From contig JAJCXL010000505.1 of NCBI GenBank assembly GCA_029263435.1, forward strand, positions 1-5,535: a stretch of 5,535 bases of DNA, read 5' to 3'. Within the stretch, counting starts at the first letter, position 1; each line of letters opens with the position of its first letter. This DNA comes from Acidobacteriota bacterium (lineage in GTDB: Bacteria > Acidobacteriota > Vicinamibacteria > Marinacidobacterales > SMYC01). Positions 1-5,221 of this stretch are shown piece after piece. The notes under the pieces were generated by a model that saw only the letters and a list, made by a program, of their open reading frames with translations, was not told the origin of the DNA and did no database searches. Position numbers and translations under genes: made by a program.

Positions 1-88
1 CCATCGCGAATCGGCGGATGACTTGAACGTGGGAGTGGCCCCCGCCGACGAGTACGAGCTCTGTGGTGCTCCGAGTAGAGGGTGTCAC
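1..88 (-). CDS. N-terminus of FAD-dependent oxidoreductase of the SelD-fusion type (partial, runs off left edge)
   Basis: The minus strand is open from a GTG at 88 to the window edge and gives 29 residues. After about ten polar residues comes ELVLVGGGHSHVQVIRRFAM, which is a first beta strand, a GGGxxxV dinucleotide-binding loop and the following helix. The run LVLVGGGHSHVxVxRxF is, from memory of the family, the characteristic start of the FAD/NAD(P)-binding domain of NADH dehydrogenase-like proteins, which in many bacteria is fused to selenide-water dikinase (SelD). The FAD-domain call is fairly firm. Whether a kinase domain follows cannot be seen. The start could be GTG at 88 or an in-frame TTG at 94; neither has a ribosome-binding site. 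An ATG at 104 is in a different frame. The gene is transcribed away from the permease at 254, with 165 bases between the two starts. Because it starts with GTG and is cut by the edge, it is easily missed. Confidence 0.7.
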   Translation of the reverse strand, partial: MTPSTRSTTELVLVGGGHSHVQVIRRFAM

Positions 89-102
89 TGACAAGGCGGG
101 CC

Positions 103-130
103 ATTGTACAACGCGTGTCAGGACGTTCAG
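103..130 (-). promoter_or_regulatory. Candidate promoter for the divergent oxidoreductase gene
   Basis: On the minus strand TACAAT (108-103) matches the -10 consensus at five of six positions. CTGAAC (130-125) is a weak -35 (three of six) at a spacing of 16. Predicted transcription would start near 96, only about 8 bases before the GTG at 88 and 2 before the TTG at 94. That gives an almost leaderless message and fits the lack of a ribosome-binding site. The -10 overlaps the 8-base palindrome TTGTACAA (104-111), which could be an operator but is short enough to occur by chance. Confidence 0.33.
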
Positions 131-253
131 CGGCGGACGCCCCTGTTCGACTCCGGACGGCGTCTCGGCAGAGAGACCTGCGCTAAACTATTGACCGGTT
201 TGAGCATAGAGATGCGCCGTCGCTGGCATGCGCCTTGCTTTTCCTAGTTCTTC

Positions 254-2677
254 ATGTGGCAAGACTTTCGTTTCGCGTGGCGCTCGCTCGCCAACAACCC
301 CGGATTCGCCGCCGCCGCTCTCGCAACTCTTTCATTGGGCATCGGCGCCTCGACCGTCGCGTTCACATTCGTCAACGCGCTCTTGTTGCGTCCGCTTCCC
401 TTCGGGGAAGCCACGCCACGCATCGTCTCTCTTCATGCGACCCATCCCACTCAGTTTCCGGAAGACTGGGACGACGCGGGGGTCTCGTATCTCGACCTCA
501 TGGACGTCGAGCGCGAGGCGAAGACGCTCGAAGCGGTCGCCGGTCTGTGGGAGATAAACGTTACCCTCTACGGTGAAGAAACCGTCCGCGTGTCCGGCGC
601 GACCATCACCCCCAATTTGTTCGATTTTTTGGGTGCGACGCCGGCCCTCGGCCGCAACTTTCGCCCGGAGGATGGCGCTCGGATCGGTTTCGAGACAGCG
701 GCCATCCTCAGTGATGGGCTGTGGCGAGCCCGCTACGGCGCGGACCCGAACATCGTCGGGCGCGCGATCGTCGTCAACGAGCGAGAGCTCGAGGTGGTAG
801 GCGTCATGCCCGAAGGGTTCCGCTATCCCGAGACCAAGGATCTGTGGGTCGCCTACGATCCCGGGGAAGACACCAACCGCCAAGCCCGCGGGATGCTGGC
901 GGTAGGCCGGCTCGCGAAAGGCGCCACGTTGTCCGATGCGAGGCTCGAGCTGTCTCTCATCGCGGAGCGACTCGAAGAGCGTTTTCCGGAATCGAACCGA
1001 GGGTGGAGCCTCCACGTGCTGCCTTACCGCGACCTCGTCGTCAAACGCAACATCCGGATCATCGCGCCCACGATGCTGGCCGCGGTCGCGCTGGTGCTTC
1101 TCGTCGGTTGCGCGAACCTCGCGAGCTTACTCCTCGCCCGCGGAGCCGCTCGTCAGCGAGAGCTGGCGGTGCGCTCCGCGATGGGCGCGAGCCGCAAGCG
1201 TTTGATTCGTGAAATGCTGGTCGAGTCGCTCTTGCTCGGGGTCTTGGGCGGGTTGCTCGGCACGCTGATCGCTATGTGGGGACTCGACGCCCTCGTGGCT
1301 TCCTTTCCCGAAGAGCTTCCCTACTGGCTACGTTTCGACCTGGACGGGAGAGTCGCTGCTTTCATCATGGGCCTTTCCTTGCTCACGAGCGTCGCGTTCG
1401 GGTTGCTGCCCGCATGGCGCGCATCGAGCGTCGGGATTACCGCCGCGCTGGGAAGTAGCCGAGACCCGTCGGCCACCAAGCAGGCTTCGTCGCTCCAAGG
1501 CGCGCTCATCATCGGCCAGATCGCCGTGAGCGTCGCACTTCTCGCGGGCGCCGCGCTCATGTATCAGAACTTCCTCAACTTGCGCTCCGCCGATTCGGGA
1601 TTCGACGACGAGAAGCTGTTGACCATGAGGGTCTACCTCGCCGGCGACGCCTACGATCCCGTCCCGGCGAAGACCGAATTTTTTCGTGCCTTGGTCGATA
1701 CCCTGCGGGCGCTGCCGGGGGTCGCCAATGCGAGCGTGACGACCTCGGTTCCCACGGACGACGGCGGCGCGGCGGCGAGAGTGGTGACACGCGAGCACCC
1801 CGTCGTCGACGGCACCGAGATCGGGGTCAGCGTGGTCGCGTCCACGGCGGGTTTTTTCGACACCATGGGCGTCGAGCTCGTCGAAGGACGCGGCCTGGTC
1901 GATACCGACTTGTCCCCGGACGCGGCGCCGGTCGCGATCGTCAATGCAAGCCTCGCGCGCAAGCTCTGGCCCGACCGTTCGGAGCACGTGGGGCAAGAGC
2001 TCGGTCTCGTCACGAGGCGGGGCGTGCAGTGGCTAAGGATCATCGGCGTGGCTCCTCACATTCAGTACGAGGAGTTCGGTGAAGAGACGGCCCAGTCGAA
2101 GCTCAACGTTTTCGTCCCTTACCCAGTGGTTCCCTCTCGCCCCATGGCCGTGCTCGTTCGCGCCGAAAACGATCCGGAGGCGCTGGCCCGTCCGGTGAGA
2201 GACGCGCTTAGAAGCTTCGCCCCCGGTCTTCCGATCTACCTCATGCGGACGATGGGTGAGGTGCGCTACATGACGACGTGGGAGCAGCGTCTGTTCGGCC
2301 AGATGTTCAACGCTTTCGCGGTCTCCGCCGTCCTGCTCGCATGCCTTGGCATCTACGGCCTGGTCGCCTATCGAGTGAGCCGGCGCCGCCGAGAGCTAGG
2401 CATCCGTCTCGCGCTGGGGGCCTCCAGAAACCATGTGATGGATCTGCTCCTGCGTCACAGCATCGCTCTATGTGGGGCCGGACTCGCGATCGGGTTTCTG
2501 CTGTCACTCGGGGTGAGCCGCGTCCTCGAAAGCGTGATCTACGGCCAGCACTCGGGCAGCGCATCCCTTTTCGCGGGGATCGCCGTCATTCTCCTTGTCC
2601 CCGTCGCCGTCGCGACTTACGTTCCGGCACGTCGGGCCGCGCGCATCGACCCGTCCGAGGCTCTACGCCAAGAGTAG
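254..2677 (+). CDS. ADOP-family (MacB/FtsX-like) ABC transporter permease, complete, without prefix domain
   Basis: An 807-residue inner-membrane protein built from two tandem MacB-type permease halves, as in the acidobacterial duplicated orphan permease family. Each half has an N-terminal membrane helix (about 17-45 and 415-437), a large periplasmic MacB_PCD-like domain (about 50-265 and 440-675) and three FtsX-type helices (about 270-296, 319-347, 367-390; and 682-707, 730-757, 770-792). The FtsX signature appears twice, as RQRELAVRSAMGAS (301-314) and RRRELGIRLALGAS (711-724). The family ending PARRAARIDPSEALR is at 791-805. Members are thought to work in MacB-like export or mechanotransmission. 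The substrate is unknown and no ATPase gene is nearby. The start is fixed: an in-frame TAG lies at 245-247, so ATG 254 is the first possible start, and MWQDFRFAWRSLANNPGF is a normal family N-terminus. No ribosome-binding site is seen. The roughly 80-residue prefix of many ADOP proteins is absent. Confidence 0.95.
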   Translation: MWQDFRFAWRSLANNPGFAAAALATLSLGIGASTVAFTFVNALLLRPLPFGEATPRIVSLHATHPTQFPEDWDDAGVSYLDLMDVEREAKTLEAVAGLWEINVTLYGEETVRVSGATITPNLFDFLGATPALGRNFRPEDGARIGFETAAILSDGLWRARYGADPNIVGRAIVVNERELEVVGVMPEGFRYPETKDLWVAYDPGEDTNRQARGMLAVGRLAKGATLSDARLELSLIAERLEERFPESNRGWSLHVLPYRDLVVKRNIRIIAPTMLAAVALVLLVGCANLASLLLARGAARQRELAVRSAMGASRKRLIREMLVESLLLGVLGGLLGTLIAMWGLDALVASFPEELPYWLRFDLDGRVAAFIMGLSLLTSVAFGLLPAWRASSVGITAALGSSRDPSATKQASSLQGALIIGQIAVSVALLAGAALMYQNFLNLRSADSGFDDEKLLTMRVYLAGDAYDPVPAKTEFFRALVDTLRALPGVANASVTTSVPTDDGGAAARVVTREHPVVDGTEIGVSVVASTAGFFDTMGVELVEGRGLVDTDLSPDAAPVAIVNASLARKLWPDRSEHVGQELGLVTRRGVQWLRIIGVAPHIQYEEFGEETAQSKLNVFVPYPVVPSRPMAVLVRAENDPEALARPVRDALRSFAPGLPIYLMRTMGEVRYMTTWEQRLFGQMFNAFAVSAVLLACLGIYGLVAYRVSRRRRELGIRLALGASRNHVMDLLLRHSIALCGAGLAIGFLLSLGVSRVLESVIYGQHSGSASLFAGIAVILLVPVAVATYVPARRAARIDPSEALRQE

Positions 2678-2708
2678 TGCTCTCCACCTCGGTGTAAACT
2701 TACGTTCG

Positions 2709-3446
2709 ATGCCGAGCGAAGCTGGAGCTGCAATCCCATATTCTCAGCTCGAGACGATTTTTCTCGATGTGGGAAACACTCTCGTATCGATGGACTATCA
2801 CTGGATCCGTCGCGAGCTCGCCGAGCTCGGAATCGCCGCCGAGCTTTCCGCGGTGATGCGAGCGGAAGCGATGGCGAGACCGGTCGTCTCTCGAGCAGTG
2901 TCCGGTGAAGCCTCTACCGAAGGACGGACTATCTTCTCGATCTACATGCGATCGTTGATCGACAATCTCCACGGGGTTGCGGATGACAACGCGGCTCATG
3001 CCGAGGCCCTGGTGGAGTCCCTGCGAGGGCCGGGACGGGAGCGACTGTGGAGCTATGTGCTTCCCGGGGTGCCCGAAGCTCTCGCGGAGTTGAACGCGCT
3101 CGGGCTGAGTCTCTCGGTCGTGAGCAACTCGGACGGCACCGTCGAGCAAGTGCTCACGAGCCAGGGGTTACGTCATCATCTCTCCCACGTCTTCGACTCA
3201 CATCTCGTCGGATTCGAAAAACCCGACCCCAGGTTCTTTCTCCACGCGTTGGAGCAATCGGGCGCCCGTCCCGAGACGACCCTGCACGTCGGTGATCTCT
3301 ACGCGGCGGATATCATCGGAGGCCGGGCAGCGGGGATCCATACCGCGCTCGTCGACCCCTATGGAGACTGGGAAGATGCCGATTGTGCGCGTTTCGTCGG
3401 GGTCAAGGAACTGGCGGAAACGATTCGTGCTAACGTGGAAATATGA
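2709..3446 (+). CDS. HAD-superfamily hydrolase (haloacid dehalogenase-like)
   Basis: A 245-residue cytoplasmic protein with the HAD motifs in order. Motif I is FLDVGNTLV with the nucleophile Asp20. A helical cap follows (about 28-115). Motif II is VVSNSDG with Ser139. Motif III is Lys171 in FEKPDPRFF. Motif IV is GDLYAADIIGGRAAGI with Asp196 and Asp201. This order and cap position suggest subfamily IA (dehalogenase, phosphoglycolate phosphatase and relatives). The second Asp of the usual DxDGT motif is Gly22 (DVGNT), so the general acid/base of phosphatase-type HADs is missing from its usual place. The substrate cannot be inferred. ATG 2709 is chosen because an earlier in-frame ATG at 2595 would lie inside the permease gene and add 38 arginine-rich residues with no HAD similarity. 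The gap from the permease stop is 31 bases and has no good ribosome-binding site. Probably co-transcribed with both neighbours. Confidence 0.9.
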   Translation: MPSEAGAAIPYSQLETIFLDVGNTLVSMDYHWIRRELAELGIAAELSAVMRAEAMARPVVSRAVSGEASTEGRTIFSIYMRSLIDNLHGVADDNAAHAEALVESLRGPGRERLWSYVLPGVPEALAELNALGLSLSVVSNSDGTVEQVLTSQGLRHHLSHVFDSHLVGFEKPDPRFFLHALEQSGARPETTLHVGDLYAADIIGGRAAGIHTALVDPYGDWEDADCARFVGVKELAETIRANVEI

Positions 3447-3907
3447 TGCCCGCTCGATGCCTCATCCTAGCTAGTCTCGTCGTGACTGGACTCCTCGAGC
3501 CCTCGAGCGGCTGGTCGCAGCCGACGCCGTCCGTCTACGTCACGTTCGACGACGGCGAAGAGCTCACGTCTTCCAAAAGGAAAGAGCTCGCGGACTCCGC
3601 GCGAGACGTGAGGGAACAGCTCCTCAAACGACCGGGAATCAAGCGCGCCGAGGGGAGAAAAGACGCGGACGTGCTCGTCACCATCCTCGATCGCCGGATG
3701 GAAGTGAACCCGACCGGTAAGAATGATTGGGGCGGCGCGCTGTCCCAAACTCATTATCAGAGCCGCCACATCGTTTTCTTCCGATTCGAATCGGTCCACA
3801 CGAGTGAGGAGTCCGAGATCGCGCTGGCAGGTGCTTTCGTCACGTGGAAGCGCGTCGCCGGCGTCCTCGCCAAAGACGCGGAAGAGTGGGCGATACAAAA
3901 CCGCTAA
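3443..3907 (+). CDS. Small secreted protein of unknown function
   Basis: Encodes 154 residues of a family I do not recognise. Residues 1-25 look like a Sec signal peptide: Arg5, a hydrophobic run at 7-18, then SSGWS with likely cleavage near Ser25/Gln26. There is no lipobox; the only Cys (6) is inside the signal. The mature part starts with a beta-like VYVTFDDG (31-38), then a charged helix (about 43-64), a second strand in DADVLVTILDRR (74-85), a central TGKNDWGG turn (91-98), a strand IVFFRFES (110-117) and a C-terminal helix rich in Ala, Trp and Lys (128-153). This alpha/beta pattern fits a small periplasmic domain, but no function follows from it. ATG 3443 overlaps the HAD gene's TGA by four bases (ATGA), so the two are probably translationally coupled; a second ATG at 3446 is also possible. 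Existence as a gene is well supported, function is not. Confidence 0.75.
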   Translation: MMPARCLILASLVVTGLLEPSSGWSQPTPSVYVTFDDGEELTSSKRKELADSARDVREQLLKRPGIKRAEGRKDADVLVTILDRRMEVNPTGKNDWGGALSQTHYQSRHIVFFRFESVHTSEESEIALAGAFVTWKRVAGVLAKDAEEWAIQNR

Positions 3908-3965
3908 CTCGCAACGACGGACGCTCCGGCACTTTTCGAGACCCTCCTAGGCGCAAACGAGACAA

Positions 3966-3998
3966 CGCCCGAGGCGAAAGATCTCTTCGCCCCGGGCG
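3966..3998. terminator. Strong hairpin between convergent genes, probable bidirectional terminator
   Basis: CGCCCG (3966-3971) pairs with CGGGCG (3993-3998), and GGCGAA (3973-3978) pairs with TTCGCC (3986-3991). One A/C mismatch separates the two stems and the loop has seven bases (AGATCTC). It lies 58 bases after the end of the secreted-protein gene and 31 bases past the end of the spondin gene. No real T tract follows on the plus strand; on the minus strand the following bases are only mildly T-rich (TTGTCTCGTTTG). It may therefore be an imperfect intrinsic terminator or a 3'-end protecting structure. The rest of the 122-base gap shows nothing I recognise. Confidence 0.55.
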
Positions 3999-4029
3999 CT
4001 ATCGCGTCGCTCCGTGCTCCCCTTTTGGA

Positions 4030-4740
4030 CTAGTTTTCTACGGGCACCGCTACCCGCTCGATTTGGATGCGCGCGACCGGATTGCGGAAGTCACGCCGTG
4101 CAGGCTCTAGATCCCCGATGCCGTGAATCCCGTTATGCACGTGCACGAAGCCCTCACCGTCCAGACCGCCATTGCCTTCGCAAAACGGGCCCGGGATCGA
4201 GCTGCACTGCTCGTCGTTGAGCTCGCTCCCCGCATCGTAGGCAGGAGAGACTCTCACCCGCTGATTGCGTCGAAGAGGCACCCGCGAGCCATTGAGCGCG
4301 AAAAAGGCGTCATTCGTATCGACGAGCATGCCGCCTACGCTCAACCGCGTGTGAGGACCACCACCTCTCAGGTGCATGACCACAGACTCGCCGGGGCCCA
4401 GGGGACGCTCGGTAACGGCGACGTCCCGCACGCCGTCTTGCCCCGCGAAGAATCTGGCGAGCGGCGCCGGATTTCCGTGCTCCGCAAGCGCTACGAGCGG
4501 TCTCGGCGCGGGCGCGCCCAGCTCGAAGTAACGAATGCCGCCGCGATGGGTCGCGAGCGCGATCCGGGAGAACGGTTGGCCCTTCGTCAGATTGGTGATC
4601 CGGACGCGGAACACGATGTGCTCCACGTCCATCTCTTCAGCGACGACGTTCGGGTCTTCATCCGCGAGGAGGGCTCCGCCGGCGAGCCCGATGCTCAAAA
4701 GAGCGAACAGAGTGGTCGAGAGAAAAAACTTCCGCTTCAT
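4030..4740 (-). CDS. Secreted Spondin_N-domain protein
   Basis: A 236-residue exported protein. Residues 1-26 form a clear Sec signal peptide (KRK, hydrophobic run 5-21, likely cleavage after Ala26 in ALLA/DE). The remainder is essentially one Spondin_N domain (PF06468 by recall). Hallmarks in order are VRITNLTKGQPF (46-57), the FELG segment (72-75), ALAEHGNPAPLA (84-95), LGPGESV (114-120), GGMLVDTNDAFFALN (136-150), AYDAGSELNDE (167-177), GFVHVHNGIHGIGDL (197-211) and NPVARIQIERV (220-230). In animal F-spondin this domain is a calcium-binding beta-sandwich used in extracellular matrix and adhesion. Bacterial single-domain versions are secreted and their role is largely unknown. Two cysteines (179, 187) lie close together and could form a disulfide. 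No lipobox or sorting signal is visible, so it is probably periplasmic or released. It is divergent from the PadR gene and convergent with 3443-3907. Confidence 0.88.
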   Translation of the reverse strand: MKRKFFLSTTLFALLSIGLAGGALLADEDPNVVAEEMDVEHIVFRVRITNLTKGQPFSRIALATHRGGIRYFELGAPAPRPLVALAEHGNPAPLARFFAGQDGVRDVAVTERPLGPGESVVMHLRGGGPHTRLSVGGMLVDTNDAFFALNGSRVPLRRNQRVRVSPAYDAGSELNDEQCSSIPGPFCEGNGGLDGEGFVHVHNGIHGIGDLEPARRDFRNPVARIQIERVAVPVEN

Positions 4741-4746
4741 TACTGA

Positions 4747-4754
4747 CTCCTTCT
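4747..4754 (-). promoter_or_regulatory. Ribosome-binding site of the spondin-domain gene
   Basis: On the minus strand AGAAGGAG ends six bases before the ATG at 4740. This is a near-perfect Shine-Dalgarno sequence with good spacing, and it fixes the start. It stands out because most other gene starts in the window lack one. Confidence 0.8.
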
Positions 4755-4790
4755 ATTGGGATGTTTTACGTTTCGAAGTCGGTCCCGCGG

Positions 4791-4843
4791 AAACCGATGT
4801 CGTCTTATACCCATGTCAGACTGGAGAGCCATCGAATCGGTTT
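4791..4843. repeat. Perfect 8-base inverted repeat in the divergent control region
   Basis: AAACCGAT (4791-4798) and ATCGGTTT (4836-4843) are exact reverse complements with 37 bases between them. A third, shorter copy of the core, TCGGT (4779-4783), forms a second inverted pair with ACCGA at 4793-4797 around a CCGCGG palindrome. The arms flank the candidate -10 of the spondin gene. They could be paired sites for a dimeric regulator. One such pair arising by chance in 154 bases is not very unlikely (my rough estimate is about one in five). Confidence 0.4.
4804..4832 (-). promoter_or_regulatory. Candidate promoter of the spondin-domain gene
   Basis: TATAAG (4809-4804 on the minus strand) matches the -10 consensus at five of six positions. 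The hexamer 17 bases upstream (ATGGCT, 4832-4827) is a poor -35, so the promoter would need an activator or another sigma factor. Transcription from near 4797 would give a leader of about 57 bases carrying the Shine-Dalgarno. The element lies between the arms of the 8-base inverted repeat at 4791-4843. Confidence 0.3.
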
Positions 4844-4859
4844 AAGTCTTTCTTCGAAC

Positions 4860-4888
4860 TTTTATTTTGCCTACAACGTAGTCATAAT
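4860..4888 (+). promoter_or_regulatory. Candidate leaderless promoter of the PadR gene
   Basis: CATAAT (4883-4888) is a five-of-six match to the -10 consensus. It ends six bases before ATG 4895, so the predicted first transcribed base, seven positions after the hexamer, is the A of the start codon. No ribosome-binding site precedes the ATG, which fits a leaderless message. The -35 area (about 4860-4866) is T-rich but a poor match. The palindrome at 4871-4881 lies in the spacer. Confidence 0.42.
4871..4881. promoter_or_regulatory. Possible operator for PadR autoregulation
   Basis: CTAC-AAC-GTAG is a perfect palindrome with 4-base arms and a 3-base centre. It lies two bases upstream of the putative -10 of the PadR gene, between -35 and -10, where a bound repressor would block RNA polymerase. 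Autorepression by the adjacent PadR is the natural guess. It does not match the ATGT-N8-ACAT type of operator described for some PadR proteins, and arms of four bases are weak evidence alone. Confidence 0.35.
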
Positions 4889-4894
4889 CGAGCG

Positions 4895-5221
4895 ATGACG
4901 AGCCTAGGTGAGTTGGAACAGATGGTGCTCTTGGCGGCGCTACGACTCGACGGCAAGGCCTACGCGGTCTCGATTCGAGATGAGCTCACCGAACAAACCG
5001 GCCGCTCGCCGAGTCGCGGGGCGTTGTACACGGTGCTGGAGCGTCTGGAGTCCAAGGGCTATCTGAGCTCTCGCATGGGAGACCCGACCCCGGAGCGCGG
5101 GGGCCGCTCGAAAAGGTATTACCGAGTCACGAGCTCGGGTATCCGCGTCCTCAAGACCTCGAAGCAGGCGATGCACCGGCTTTGGCAAGGCCTGGACTCG
5201 ATCCTGGATAAAAATCCGTGA
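4895..5221 (+). CDS. PadR-family transcriptional regulator
   Basis: A 108-residue winged-helix repressor of the short PadR type that accompanies ADOP permeases. The opening LGELEQMVLLAALRL (4-18) is the first helix. AYAVSIRDEL (22-31) begins the helix-turn-helix, and RSPSRGALYTVLERLESKGYL (37-57) is the recognition helix with the PadR signature GALYxVLxRLExKGYL. GGRSKRYYRVTSSG (69-82) is the wing, and the C-terminal helix (about 84-104) provides dimerisation. Such proteins bind DNA as dimers and usually repress their own operon, often releasing it on binding a small molecule or on stress. ATG 4895 is chosen because it sits directly before the first conserved helix; an in-frame ATG at 4535 would add 120 residues lying antisense to the spondin gene. 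The stop overlaps the GTG start of the next gene by four bases (GTGA), so the permease is probably translationally coupled to it. Confidence 0.93.
   Translation: MTSLGELEQMVLLAALRLDGKAYAVSIRDELTEQTGRSPSRGALYTVLERLESKGYLSSRMGDPTPERGGRSKRYYRVTSSGIRVLKTSKQAMHRLWQGLDSILDKNP

Noticed and set aside
194..204. ACCGGTTTGAG at 194-204 resembles ATCGGTTTAAG at 4836-4846, each about 60 bases before a plus-strand start
   Set aside because: Nine of eleven matches between two regions of about 150 bases is expected roughly three times by chance on a simple estimate. The similar spacing is intriguing but not enough to call a shared element.
191..219. TTGACC at 191-196 as a -35 for the first permease
   Set aside because: No acceptable -10 occurs 16-18 bases downstream (the sequence there is GCGCCG), so no promoter could be supported for this gene.
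332..1015. Minus-strand open frame of 227 residues inside the first permease
   Set aside because: High-GC shadow of the permease reading frame; no recognisable domain and no start signal. The same applies to the 222-residue minus-strand frame at 1328-1996.
2595..2708. N-terminal extension of the HAD protein from ATG 2595
   Set aside because: The extension overlaps the conserved C-terminus of the permease and is unrelated to HAD proteins; ATG 2709 suits the fold.
4123..4746. Long plus-strand open frame (207 residues) across the spondin gene
   Set aside because: It is antisense to a clear domain-bearing gene with a signal peptide and ribosome-binding site. Its own product is low-complexity, Arg/His-rich and unlike any family.
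4797..4817. Direct repeat ATGTC (4797-4801 and 4813-4817) as a PadR operator
   Set aside because: The described ATGT/ACAT PadR operators are inverted, not direct, and five-base repeats are common by chance.
4535..4894. 120-residue N-terminal extension of PadR
   Set aside because: It covers the spondin gene start and the whole control region; PadR homologues begin at the residues encoded from 4895.
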